Shown: positions 42,860 through 53,959 of the stretch, piece after piece
Numbering within the stretch: the stretch's first letter is position 1
Layout of the letters: each line of letters opens with the position of its first letter
Source of the DNA: Anisus vortex
Taxonomy: Eukaryota > Mollusca > Gastropoda > Planorbidae
Direction: 5' to 3'
Assembly (NCBI GenBank): GCA_949126835.1
Contig: OX421497.1
Span: 31,523,742-31,587,741 of the forward strand
DNA: 64,000 nt
Made by a program: the position numbers and the translations under genes
The notes under the pieces: model-generated
What the model was told of the DNA's origin: nothing
Databases searched by the model: none
Seen by the model: the letters and a program-made list of their open reading frames with translations, nothing else

Positions 42860-43334
42860 GACAAAAAAGGCTGCAGACTGGGCGGGAAGCCAAATTTAGC
42901 CAATCTAGCGAACACACGGAGTGCGACACCGTGTGTTGAAAGCCCGCGTCCCAGCAAGCTGTCATTCAGCAGTACGGGTCACCGTGCTAAAATTTTCATC
43001 CAGTAAAGTGAAAACAAGACACCGGGTCTCTTAACAAGTGTCGTCATCGTTTTGTTTATTTACATTATGTACAACTCAATAGAATTTAGTTGTTGATGGT
43101 AATATTTTTATTACTATAATAAATAACAAATGCTCGGACAGTGATCAAGTGGAAATATAATAGTTTTTGTGTGTGTGTGTTCTTAAAGCACTATCGGATA
43201 TAACAGAAAAACATTAGGGAATGAAATCTAGAATAAACAAGACTGGAGTCAGCTAGTAACTATTTTACCGGTGACCAGAAGAATTAGACTAGTGACTAGA
43301 TAGATCTAGCTGATTTTATAGAGTGCATAAAACC
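42860..43334 (+). promoter_or_regulatory. Possible promoter and first exon of an outside gene
   Basis: A stretch with GGGCGGG (Sp1-like), AGCCAATC (CCAAT), a CACACGG..CCGTGTG inverted pair and GTGAAAAC. It ends in AACCG|GTAAGT at 43334/43335, a consensus splice donor. No repeat match in the window. Following exons would have to lie to the right; none is recognised within the window. Confidence 0.25.
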
Positions 43335-43649
43335 GGTAAGTTCTAATTAATCCACATTTTTAAAAAATGTACTTTCATTTTTAATGTAGCCAATCTACAT
43401 TTAGCCGACATTTTTCTAAATTATTAGTTAGAAAATAATTATGTACATTTTGGCTACTTAGACGAGGGTTAGGCCGGCTTATGTCTAATATTGAATGTTC
43501 TAGATTCTAGAAATATTGAATTTTATTGTATTAGCTGGTTGCTGGGTACAGGCACTTAAAGTCAGCAGATGTAGACCTAAGTACTGCTCAATATTGAGTC
43601 TTTAAGTCTTTAGGCATTAGAATATATAAATATAAAATGAAGCAGCCTA

Positions 43650-45168
43650 AGGGGCTGTCCATAAAGTATGTCACGCTCCAGAGGGGGGGAGGGGGTGTAA
43701 GAAAGTGTGACAGTTTGTGACAGGGGGGAGGGGGGGGTCAGGCCATGTGTGACGTCACACATTAATTTTTTTTTTTTAATTTATTTTGTTTTTTAAATAG
43801 AATTTAATAGCTTTAAAAATAATTATAGCAAATTTTGTGAAACATTTGAATTAGTTTTATGTCAAAAAAGCATGAAATGAGTATCGCCTGAATATGTTGT
43901 TCACGATTCCTCTCGCTAGGAGCGCTAGACTGCTGTTGCGAAGCCTTATTTTATTATAGCCTTGCTTTCGTTATGCCGGAAGTATTATTATTTCTATGTT
44001 GTCTACTGCATAATTATGTCACTGGGCGAAGCTCATCATTCAACGTTTTACCTTTGAGATTGTCTCCTCCTCCAATCCCAATCAACCAAACAACTGATGG
44101 ACTCAAAGCGTCAGAAAGAGCAGATGAAGATTCTCATAAATTTCCGTCATTGTTTGTGGCACAAACTCTCATCAAATTTGATGACATTATGTTGAGATCA
44201 ACAGGAGTTTTCAAAGTACAACCATATGATATTTATTGTCCATCTTTGCAGACTAGCTTACTTGATCAAATTGGCAAAGTATATCACTTATACTTTACCT
44301 CACAAACAATGTTAAAGACACGAGCAGGACAACACAGAGCTCGGGCTCGGGAGAATGTGCCAACCCAAACTGTTCCACAATCAACTCAGATAAAGCGCAT
44401 CCGTCCTTTGAGAATCGCTGCTAGAAGGCAAAGAGAACTCATAGCAGTTATTGCCAGAAGAAAAAATGCACATTCAGAGGATGTTGAGGGGCTAGATGAG
44501 GATGAAGTTTATCTGTCTGCAATTATCCTTCAAAGAAACGATAATGGTGAAAGATTAATGCCAGTCACTTCACCATGGATGGATGATGTCCAGTGATATT
44601 TTTTAATTAAACATAATTCACAGTTCCATAATAAACAGATTCAATATAGCACATAATTTGTCAATCCAGTCTTTTTTAGTCAATTTTTTGTTGTTTCCTT
44701 TTTATTACTTAATCTATGGGTGAGGTCAAGGTTCGCTAATATCTACTTCTTATCCTGTGTAAAAAGATTGCATAATCGGAAGATTATCTAAAAAGCAGCA
44801 GATAGGCCTAAATGATGTGTATTATATAATTCTCTTGTCTGATTTTTGCAATTTCTGTCAATATAGATTGAGTTACTGCTTCAATGACTAACTGTGACAA
44901 CTGTTGACAATCAACTATTCTACTATTTAAGTCATTTTAATAATGTGATGGTTCTTTTAAGTGGAAATTGTTATATTTTAGTACTGTTTAATAGTGAAGT
45001 GTGTTTTAGATTACGTTTTAAATAGGTGCTAATTTAAAAACAAAATTCGAAAGTGTGACGTACTTTAGGGGGGGGGGGGGTCCGAGATTTGTGACAGTTT
45101 GTGACAGGGAGGGGGGAGGGGGTTAAAACTGGTCAAAAATAGCGTGACGTACTTTATGGACGGCCCCT
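43650..45168 (+). mobile_element. TIR DNA transposon of uncertain superfamily (1.52 kb)
   Basis: The ends AGGGGCTGTCCATAAAGTAT and AGGGGCCGTCCATAAAGTAC (reverse complement of the right end) continue into GTCACGCT. This gives 28-bp TIRs with two mismatches. The flanks AAGCAGCCTA (43640-43649) and AAGCAGCTTA (45169-45178) match at 9 of 10, suggesting a 9-11-bp duplication of the Mutator type. A 3-bp TAA duplication (Harbinger type) is the alternative. GTGACAGTTTGTGACAGG lies in both subterminal regions in direct orientation. One ORF is inside. Confidence 0.8.
43973..44596 (+). CDS. Unrecognised 207-aa ORF inside the TIR element
   Basis: The only sizeable frame in the 43650-45168 element, stopping about 570 bp before its right end. 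I do not recognise the family. Visible features: a short hydrophobic, Cys-containing N terminus (LLFLCCLLHNY), a Pro-rich patch (LSPPPIPINQ), a central predicted-globular region, a basic stretch (KRIRPLRIAARRQRE) followed by an acidic one (SEDVEGLDEDEVY), and a C-terminal SPWMDDVQ. The start sits just after TTTTATTATAG, so it may be a second exon. It could be an accessory protein, a transposase fragment or a captured host exon. No DDE-like triad is evident. Confidence 0.45.
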   Translation: MPEVLLFLCCLLHNYVTGRSSSFNVLPLRLSPPPIPINQTTDGLKASERADEDSHKFPSLFVAQTLIKFDDIMLRSTGVFKVQPYDIYCPSLQTSLLDQIGKVYHLYFTSQTMLKTRAGQHRARARENVPTQTVPQSTQIKRIRPLRIAARRQRELIAVIARRKNAHSEDVEGLDEDEVYLSAIILQRNDNGERLMPVTSPWMDDVQ

Positions 45169-45179
45169 AAGCAGCTTAA

Positions 45180-45555
45180 TTATATTTTTTAAAAATAAAA
45201 ACTCAAAAGAATATAGATACTAAATCGACCAGAGACAGCATCTCCTGATAAATCATAACTCCTTGATTTTCATCGCTGGACTAGTAGAGGGTAACAATCA
45301 GCTGTCGACACAATCCCACTGTGTGCTGTGACCTAAGTAACTGGAGAACTCCCCTCCACCTGCCTACTGAACGTAAAAGGTGTGAAAAGCGTAGCGTACT
45401 TTATTACTTCAGAAACATTTATAGGTTTACCTGAGACTAAATGCCTAATTATAATATAAAATATTAATAATAATATGTGTCTGGACTTCAACGAATAAGA
45501 AAAGACGGATAAAAAACAAGTTGTATCTGTTGTGATTTTTTTCTTTTACTGTATG
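45180..45555. other. Intergenic, nothing recognised
   Basis: AT-rich, without a frame or repeat boundary. Confidence 0.35.
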
Positions 45556-45747
45556 CAGGGGCGAAGCCACAGGGGGGGGGGGTGCTGAGGAGGGCTAAGC
45601 TCCCCCCTCCTCCCCTGGAATTAAAAAAAAAATATTTTCACCAGTCTATTTAAAAAAAAAAAAAAGGTTATGTACTAAATTCACTAAATATTTGGTAAAT
45701 GTTGGTCACGCGAAAGTTCAGAGAAAGCATTTCTGGCTTCGCCCCTG
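45556..45747. mobile_element. hAT-type MITE (192 bp)
   Basis: CAGGGGCGAAGCCA at the left and TGGCTTCGCCCCTG at the right are exact inverted repeats. Flanking 8-mers ACTGTATG (45548-45555) and AATGTATG (45748-45755) match at 7 of 8. The interior is C- and A-rich and non-coding. Confidence 0.85.
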
Positions 45748-45759
45748 AATGTATGCCAC

Positions 45760-47470
45760 AATATTTTAATAATTGGTAATATTTTAAAACCAGTCTATTT
45801 ATGTTTTAGACAAACTTTAAGAAAACTTAGTTACGCTTTCGGAAGTATGAGTAGGTGTGAAATGGAATGCATTACTTACATTGTACCGTACTTACAAGCT
45901 TTTTTTTTTTCGATAAGACTATCTCAAGATCACTGATAGCCTGTAATAATGCTTCATAAACCCGCATTATAAAAAGAAAAGAGAAAAAGAATATTAGAGG
46001 CATTTTAAGGCTTCTATGTTGTATCAATGCAATAATATCATCTGACCTCTCATCATGTAGTCAATGGCGCAACATAGGCTACATTATATTCGTAGTACGG
46101 TCAATTTTACTTTTCAAAAGTACTAACTTAGAAACAAATGTAAATAATTAACATAACTTTTAAAATTAAATTTAAGCAACAAAAAAAATCGACCCAACTG
46201 AGATCTTGTAATGTCATAGTTTCCAAACCAATGCTTTACTATGCTATCACTTACATACACAATATAAACATGTATTGTTTGTTCTATGAAATGATCAAGT
46301 CTATAAGCAGTCTACTCCAAAAGTTGGTGAATAGAATCGTTGTGTCAAGATGGATGAATACTATGTCCGGGTATTACAAGTAGGCCTATTATGAAATGAA
46401 GCCTTTTGAAAAATAAAACTAATTGTAAAGCCTTTCTTGTGTGTTAACAACTCCAGCCTTCTGTAACTAACCTTGGTTGCAACAGATAAAAATCTAAACT
46501 GCACATGTGAATGTGTATTTAGTCTATAATTTTGAAAAGAAGTACCTTGGCTATCGAGTCCCACATTTCAGAAAGAAAAATTGCATAATACACATAGAGG
46601 TCTATAAATAGATATATTATATTAACAACATATCAATACATAAAACGCGTTTTGAGTGCTATGAAAGCCAACCAATGCCATGACCTTAACCTCTCTCTTT
46701 GTATTGAGCCATTAGTTTACAACGGACACTTTAATCTAATCGTTTGAAAAAAAAAAAAAGGATATAATTTGTATATTTACAGACACCGCTGACTCGGCAA
46801 TATATATAACATTATCCTTTTTTATGTTTGTATAATGTTTTTGTGTTTTCACCTGTGTCATACACGTACCTCAAGTATAAAATTACTGTGTTTGAATCTA
46901 ATAATGGTGTTCTGAAGAGCCTTTTAATGACGTAGGTGGTGGAACCAGGTGTTCAAGTCTATGGCTTTGACGTTCAATGACTGAGTCATCTTGTTGCTCT
47001 TTGATGTCATACGACTTGCAGGTGTCGGAATAACCGAGTGAATCCTTCTAGACACAGACCTTAATCTGGCTCCCAGATCCTAATGTGCCTCCCCGACCAG
47101 ATCCTCAAAATAAGCCACCACCCCCTCCTGTCAGACCGTAATCTGGATTTCAGATAACAATGTTATGTTATGTCAGACCCTAAAGTATACACTAAGTAGG
47201 GCTTTGTCATAAAACCTCGAAAAAGGCCACATTAAAGAAAGCCATATTATCTGGATCAAGTCCTCATTTATAGGCAGCCGATACAGTTTAGTACACAAAT
47301 ATTGTGACGGGAGATATATATGTTATAATATAAATAGATATAAAAAGTTATATCAGAAAACAAATACGGTAAATGTACACGATTAAACATCATAGGCTCA
47401 CCAGATCTTCAGTAAATAGTTAAATATACAGTCAGGCTCTATGGTTACTAATCTATAATGTCTAAAAAAA
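45760..47470. other. Intergenic, nothing recognised
   Basis: No credible frames. Short ORFs lack codon structure or motifs, and no paired termini were found. Confidence 0.4.
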
Positions 47471-47477
47471 AATAAAA

Positions 47478-47975
47478 TAAAAATACCGGGCGAGCCTTCC
47501 GGCTCATTCGTACAGGGAGTAACGACATTAAGGGGTGGATAAAGAGGTGGGGGTCACCAAGATCGTGTCCGAGACTAGCCACCCCGCAGCACGCAGATAA
47601 GGTGCGTGTCGCGTAACATAGGATACGGTGTTCGCAGTACATGCACTACACTTCACTCCCCACCCAAGGATTTCCCTTTAGAACATTATCGTGGTGGCCC
47701 GTTCGTATATCTGCACTGTCACCTGGTAGCACAAGGTGCAGACTATAGTTCTAGACATCCAGGCACCAGGGCGGGGTTGAGACGAGCTGTTGCGATCAGT
47801 TGCTACCTCCCCACCGAGTCTCAGAGCCCCTCGGCAGTACAATAATCCTCGGACGCGCAACATGGGCTGTCCCTCGTGCTTTAGCGCACTGGTGTGCTCT
47901 TAATGTAAGCGTACCGTTGGTTTGTACACTCCACCAGTGTTGAGACCCATGGACCCGTGGGTACAGAAGTGTCCT
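47478..47975 (-). repeat. Interspersed repeat Y, copy 3 (longest)
   Basis: The reverse complement aligns with 14682-15135 nearly end to end: CTGGTGCCTGGATGTC, a CAGGTGACAGTGCAG-like word, GGGCCACCACGATAATG, AGTGTAGTGCATGTACTGCG and AGCCGGAAGGCTCGCCCGGT. It is more GC-rich than its surroundings. A run of C follows at 47990-48006. Confidence 0.65.
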
Positions 47976-48060
47976 AGCGTTACCAGCGCCAGCCCCCCCC
48001 CCCCCCTTACAAAATCCTAAATAGAAGGGGGCGATTACAACTCTTTAGGAATCTATGAAC

Positions 48061-48433
48061 TAGAGATTTGACAATCGTAACTAGAGATTTGACAATCGTA
48101 ACTAGAGATTTGACAATCGTAACTAGAGATTTGACAATCGTAACTAGAGATTTGACAATCGTAACTAGAGATTTGACAATCGTAACTAGAGATTGGACAA
48201 TCGTAACTAGAGATTTGACAATCGTAACTAGAGATTTGACAATCGTAACTAGAGATTGGACAATCGTAACTAGAGATTTGACAATCGTAACTAGAGATTT
48301 GACAATCGTAACTAGAGATTTGACAATCGTAACTAGAGATTTGACAATCGTAACTAGAGATTTGACAATCGTAACTAGAGATTTGACAATCGTAACTAGA
48401 GATTGGACAATCGTAACTAGAGATTTGACAATC
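48061..48433. repeat. 21-bp minisatellite, about 17.8 copies
   Basis: The unit TAGAGATTTGACAATCGTAAC repeats 17 times, plus a partial 18th. Three units carry TTGG in place of TTTG; otherwise they are identical. Because 21 is a multiple of three and no stop falls in some frames, both strands show long repetitive ORFs, which are not genes. Confidence 0.95.
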
Positions 48434-48481
48434 CTATGCGTATCGCTGAAAATGTCTCTCTTTCTCTCTCCCATTTTTAAA

Positions 48482-48712
48482 GCTGGTTAGCAAAGTCGAC
48501 AGCGAGCTCGACTCCCAAGCGCCGCATCAGGGGTTCGACCCTGCATCAAGGGGTTCGACCCTCGGTGCAGGCAGCCATAAATCCACCGCCGACTTGGAGA
48601 GGAGATGGGCGCCGCCAAGTCTACCAAGCCCAAGAGAGGATTAATGGACACCCGGTGTACATTAGCTCCCCCCAACGACCGCCAAGGTTAAGGGACAAGA
48701 AGAAGAAGAAGA
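48482..48712 (+). mobile_element. tRNA-related SINE with duplicated B box and (GAA)n tail
   Basis: The head GCTGGTTAGCAAAGTCGAC is followed by two copies of a B-box-like GGGGTTCGACCCT, each preceded by GCATCA, as a direct duplication of about 20 bp. The body ends in AGAAGAAGAAGAAG. Unrelated in sequence to the SINE at 16008. Confidence 0.65.
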
Positions 48713-50576
48713 ATATTAAAATAAGTTAATTTATTTTGTACGGTACTCATTTGTCTATAGAATAACCTTAATGGCGTCCCCAAGCACTTTGCGCCCCTGG
48801 AAACTACCCATATCACCGGTACCTTGAGCCGGCCCTGTATATATTAACAATATACGCATAACCCCAGGCGACACTGTATATCTACAAATGTAATATATAT
48901 ATTTGAGAAGAATACCGTAACGTAGTAAAGCAATCAAACTACACTGTAACAGACACTTAGTTTTGTTAAGTAAATAATATGGTAATTACGTTGAACGTTT
49001 GTCTGTTGGACTACTTTTAACACTTCCCTCCCTTGCCTATATTTTGCTATTCTTTCTAATAAACATCGGTATTAAAGGGCATTAACCATTCTGCATAATA
49101 GTATCGATCGACCAAACTGGACACTATAATTGGGTTGGATGGAGTTGTGTGTCGGCTGGGACGGTACCAGACAATACGGCTTTGGCTATTTATCCGGAAG
49201 CGCTTTTAGCAGACTTTTAACATCTCCAGCACATTTGCTACGAGTGTCAGGCTGACCCCAGGCGAGTAGCTGTCTTTTGAAATTCATATCAGGCTTTTCT
49301 ATTTTTCTTTACCTAGTAGAATTTTGTTAAAGACAATTTCCATTTTCGCTTTACTCAATGGAATATATTATATATAAAAATTAGGGTTTCTATTCAGAAC
49401 GGGTTTATGCCTGTCACCTTTTTAAAACCAAACTCTTACGCCTACCAACTTGTTCATTTCAGCTGGTAAAACCCCCTGTCACGTGATGCATGCACCCATT
49501 TATAATTGAATAGGATCTTGTCCTATTTAATGTTTTACGTCGAAGTCTTAATGTAGGCTATTTATGGACGTCATGTAAACCTTTGAATACAATTTAAAAA
49601 CATCGGTCTATGCCCTCCATTACATGGTTTTAAAATCTCACACCATCTTTCTCCCGTTTAATTTTTGTAGGGTTACTCAACTTCCCTCCCTTTATTTAAA
49701 TGCGGCTATATACGCAGAATATTAAAAAAAATAATTTCCGATGCTTGTCTGTTTTCTGGCTAAGCGTTACACGCACTCATTCATCATTGGCTAGTAAATA
49801 CATACACAAAGATACACATATGCACTCACCCACGCACGAATACACACAGTGATTGATTGGCAGACTGACCGGGCTGTAGCTAGAAGCCCCCCCCCCTCCC
49901 AAAACCATTCTTTTGTATTTTAGCCCTCCCGTCTCTAAGTTTTATAAAACATAACAGTAAAAATAGTTCGGTCTCACCAAATAGCTGTCTCCCTCCCGCC
50001 TCCTCACTCTCCATCAAAGAGCTTCAAAGCGGGCCTCCGGTCTTCGAGACGACCCTCATCCCTCACTAACAAATTACAAATCAAGTAGGAGAGAGATAGT
50101 GTATGGAACATGAAATAACTAGACTCAGGGGGAACTGGTCCGGGGTTCTTAAGACATCACGACTCCAATGTCCCCTGGTGGAGTAATTTATGTTTTATGA
50201 TCCCTCTTGTTTCCGATTTGATGAAAATGTTAACGGCCATTTTGTGACCACGTGCTCCCCCTCTCACCGGGCAATAGATGATGTCTGGCCTTTGAACGAT
50301 TGTTTCATGTCCCGGACGTTTATGTACACAAGCCACCAGATGTCGCTTCTTTAGTGTTTTTTTCTTTCATATTAGTTACAAATTTATAAATTTACTATTT
50401 GTTTTACTCGGATTAGTCTTAGTGATGAAAACTGTGTTAGTGCTAGGCTTGTGTTTGTCATACATTAGTACAGTTCCCTATGCATGTGATGGCACTATGA
50501 ACTGTATACCCAATACACGTGTAAATAGTATGTAGACTGGTGTCAAAGCGAATATATATCTATTGGCAGTAGCGTT
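48713..50576. other. Intergenic; small hAT end near 48.83 kb
   Basis: 48770-48835 ends in GAGCCGGCCCTG, the reverse complement of the hAT-like end CAGGGCCGGCTC also seen at 11664. Otherwise no gene or repeat is recognised. Confidence 0.35.
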
Positions 50577-50764
50577 ACAAGAGGGGCTGGGGACGGCCGT
50601 CGAAAGGCGCCAACGTTTGGATAGGCGCCAAAGTTTGGATAGGAGCCAAACTGACATGTTCTTCATCTCTACATACGCTAGCGTACTAATAAAAGTGAAA
50701 CGAACATTTTAAATAGGCGCCTTTTTTTATACCACCCGCCCTAAGCACCCTAGTTGCGCCACTT
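50577..50764. mobile_element. Probable hAT MITE
   Basis: The left end CAGTAGCGTTACAAGAGGG and right end (reverse complement AAGTGGCGCAACTAGGGTG) are imperfect inverted repeats. Inside, AACGTTTGGATAGGCGCCAA-like words repeat in tandem. No clear target duplication. Confidence 0.5.
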
Positions 50765-50815
50765 TCATTTATTTTAACGGATTTTTCAAATAGTTTCAAT
50801 CGCTTTTATAGTCCC

Positions 50816-50896
50816 TTAACCCTTCCCGTACCGACCTACTTTCTATCTATGCTATCTCAGTCCCGCTATATACGCGCCCGGGACTGTAAGGGTTAA
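50816..50896. mobile_element. TTAA-ended mini-palindrome, copy 1 (81 bp)
   Basis: TTAACCCTTCCCGTACCGAC opens it and CGGGACTGTAAGGGTTAA closes it. TTAA and CCCTT are inverted at the two ends, as in piggyBac-derived MITEs. Copy 2 is at 55834-55913. Confidence 0.65.
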
Positions 50897-51153
50897 GGCT
50901 ACTACACCCTTACCCTTTTTTATGTTGTTTTTATAATGAATGTCTACGCGTCTAAGTATGTTTAAATTGTGTACACCGACGCACCGTCAGTGGTCATTTA
51001 TTAACTCCGTGGAGTTATTATATTATGGTAAATATGCCAATGTATTGTTGGTGTTTATATTTGTCACTGTCGTTGGCCTACATCGGTAGATCGTTTGATT
51101 GTCATCACAAATCAGGTGCAAATTAAAACCATTGTAGAGTTCATTTTTTTCTT

Positions 51154-51225
51154 ACTTTATAATGTACCCTACTCTATAATGTACCCTACTCTATAATGTA
51201 CCCTACTCTATAATGTACTTTACTC
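51154..51225. repeat. 17-bp tandem repeat, about 4 copies
   Basis: The unit CTCTATAATGTACCCTA repeats about four times with little variation. Confidence 0.85.
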
Positions 51226-52044
51226 GAATTGACAAAACTTGAGGAAATTGAAGACGACGTCACTTTTTTGCTGGTTATAGAGTATAGAGAGGAAGACACA
51301 CTGTACTGGTCGTACAATCCCATTGTTTGCCTGAAGAAAAAAAAAGCAATGAACTTTGCTTGGCTATCCGAATAAACCTCAATAAACCTGAAAAAGACAC
51401 CCTTTTCTATAACTTGTATAGACCGTAGGTTTGTCTGCCACGAACATACGACCAATTCATACTTTTCGTTAATGGTTCAGTAATTGACAACTAAATGTAT
51501 AATGCTGGAAAACGTGTAAAAAGACTTTGTGCTGTATAGATCGTAGTGTTCATTTATCCGCCGTGTGTTAGTTCTATTACTGAATCACTCGATGTTGACA
51601 GAGCCAGAACGTACATAGAATGACCGAAAGCACAAACAGTGTATTGACTAAAACCCTATGCAATAGTCTCTCTCTTTCAACGCGGCTATGTTTAACTTAA
51701 AGATTTAGACATCGTTCGTCATGTACAACAGGTTATTCAATCGCCAGTTCATGACTTTACATAATAAGACTCACTATAAACAGAATAATTTGATGTACGC
51801 CATGTGGGCCACCTTTATCTACAGTGGTTTTCAAATTACAGTAATGGCCACATTAATTGTACATTACAATTTCAATCAAAAGGTTTAAATCTATAAGCCA
51901 GAATAAAACATATTTATGTATTATTGTATTTATTTACACAAACAATGTAAGTAACACTTTAAAAGTAAACTAATCATTTACTAAATTAAACTGAGTACAT
52001 GTACAGTTAATACTTTCTAGTTCCATGACGAAACTAATACACTA

Positions 52045-52262
52045 AAGTATAGTAAAGTAATCTTGACGGACCGACTTAATGTCCAATCTTGCCCGGAGAA
52101 TAAGCGGTCTCAAGTTTCTGTGGCCATGTCTTACGAGGGTATTGTGTGGCCAGCACAACCCCCAGCGGCCCATACTTTGAACCCGACTAATGAGCTATGT
52201 AGACTCGGGCACATCCCAGACCCATGAACGAAGATTCCTAACCTTACCAGGATACGAAAAGG
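52045..52262 (-). mobile_element. tRNA-derived SINE (16008 family), diverged
   Basis: On the minus strand it carries the same landmarks: a B-box region, GGGATGTGCCCGAGTCTAC, GGGCCGCTGGGGGTTGTGCT and CCACAGAAACTTGAGA, ending in ACTTTACTATAC. Confidence 0.65.
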
Positions 52263-52303
52263 ACCTTCGCTATGACAGCCACTGTACCCCCAAAACAATA
52301 ACT

Positions 52304-52725
52304 ATTGTTGGTTTTTACATCATGATATTGTTGGTTTTTACATCATGATATTGTTGGTTTTTACATCATGATATTGTTGGTTTTTACATCATGATATTGT
52401 TGGTTTTTACATCATGATATTGTTGGTTTTTACATCATGATATTGTTGGCTTTTACATCATGATATTGTTGGTTTTTACATCATGATATTGTTGGCTTTT
52501 ACGTCATGATATTGTTGGTTTTTACATCATGATATTGTTAGTTTTTACATCATGATATTGTTGGTTTTTACATCATGATATTGTTGGTTTTTACATCATG
52601 ATATTGTTGGTTTTTACATCATGATATTGTTGGTTTTTACATCATGATATTGTTGGTTTTTACATCATGATATTGTTGGTTTTTACATCATGATATTGTT
52701 GGTTTTTACATCATGATATTGTTGG
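52304..52725. repeat. 23-bp minisatellite, about 18 copies
   Basis: The unit ATTGTTGGTTTTTACATCATGAT repeats 18 times with occasional T-to-C or G-to-A changes (GGCTTTTAC, TTAGTTTTT, ACGTCATG). The arrays at 48 and 52 kb are unrelated in sequence. Confidence 0.95.
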
Positions 52726-53814
52726 CGCCAGTAGGATATTGTTTTATCTATGCGTGTTTTGAATTGGGTGAGGGGGGGGGGGCGTTATTGTCAATAAAAT
52801 AATTCGGCGTGGGAGTTTGGGAGCTGTAAAAATTTTTTAAGTAAAACTACGAAGTAAGAAGTAATTTCTAAAAGTCATGGTCATCACAGTCTGTCTGTCT
52901 GTCTACCTTCCACACACACCCACTGAATAAAACCATATCGAGCAATCATAAACTCTTGACACATTCATCATTAATTTATGTAAAGAAAAATGGGCTCTCA
53001 TACTTATAACGAAGACAGTGACCCTCGTTTAAATATAGTTATTGGTAAGCAGAACATGTTCTGGTTTTCAAAAGGTCAAAGCCCTCCCGAACGTACCTTT
53101 GTCAACAATGACTGGGGGACTATATAATTTGATATGAAAGAGCTGTGAATTACTCGTAGATGTAAAATGTAAAATAAAAATGACAAAAACAACAACACCA
53201 ACAACGAACAAGCTGGAACTGCTGATGTAAGTATTAATGACACACGTTTTTGAATGCACTTTTAACCAGAGTGTGCCAGAAGCTAACATGCTTACCACGG
53301 GTTTTAATAGATGCCATGCGGTCATTCTTACATTATCAGCTTCCGCTGTTTATGCTGGGTGGAGCAGAGCGGTTCTAAAATGTGTAGATAAATGAAGTAT
53401 TTTTCAGAAAGTGTGGTATTTATCTGTATTATATTGATTATTATTTTTGGTTTATTTTATTAGTTATCTTTAATTTTTATATCGGAGTATGTAGATGATT
53501 GTAGCATAGACATACATACATGATGGCGGTGATGTAGACACATTTTATGACAACTGTAGTGAAGGCAAATTTTTATTATGGTTGTGGTGTTTCTATATTT
53601 GATAATATTTGGGTTGTCATACAAAACTTTGTCATTCTCGATCTCAACTATTTGTAAAAAAAAAGTAAGATCAGTCAGTATTTGAACACATAGCGATGTC
53701 TTACGATGCCATGAAAAACGACTAATAATAAATAAATAAGGAAGTACCAACTGACAGCAACAATTAAATTCTTATGCATGTCGTGTCAGGGTCAGGGTGA
53801 CCAGAAACAATAAA

Positions 53815-53957
53815 AAAGAACAAAAACTAAATAACGAAAGAAACTTTCTCACTACAGTTTTTTATTGTAATATTCTTTTTTTTTATTTCTCTCTTAACAA
53901 AATATAATGTAGTCATTCGTTTCTCTGCCATTTTGACGGGCATAACCAACCACTAGT
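53815..53957 (-). repeat. Dispersed repeat Z, copy 3
   Basis: The reverse complement contains GGTTATGCCCGTCAAAATGG, AGAGAAACGAATGACTACAT, TGTTAAGAGAGAAAT and CTGTAGTGAGAAAGTTTC, matching the two copies at 2055-2362. Confidence 0.65.
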
Positions 53958-53959
53958 AA

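Noticed and set aside
43651..45170. Firm Harbinger assignment from TAA flanks
   Set aside because: A 3-bp match is easily chance; the 9-of-10 match of the 10-bp flanks fits better, so the superfamily is left open.
48061..48433. Possible CRISPR array
   Set aside because: The units are contiguous with no unique spacers, and the genome is eukaryotic in character.
48068..48490. 140-155-aa repetitive proteins on both strands
   Set aside because: They are products of a 21-bp minisatellite whose period is a multiple of three. No promoter or splice context and perfect unit repetition at DNA level.
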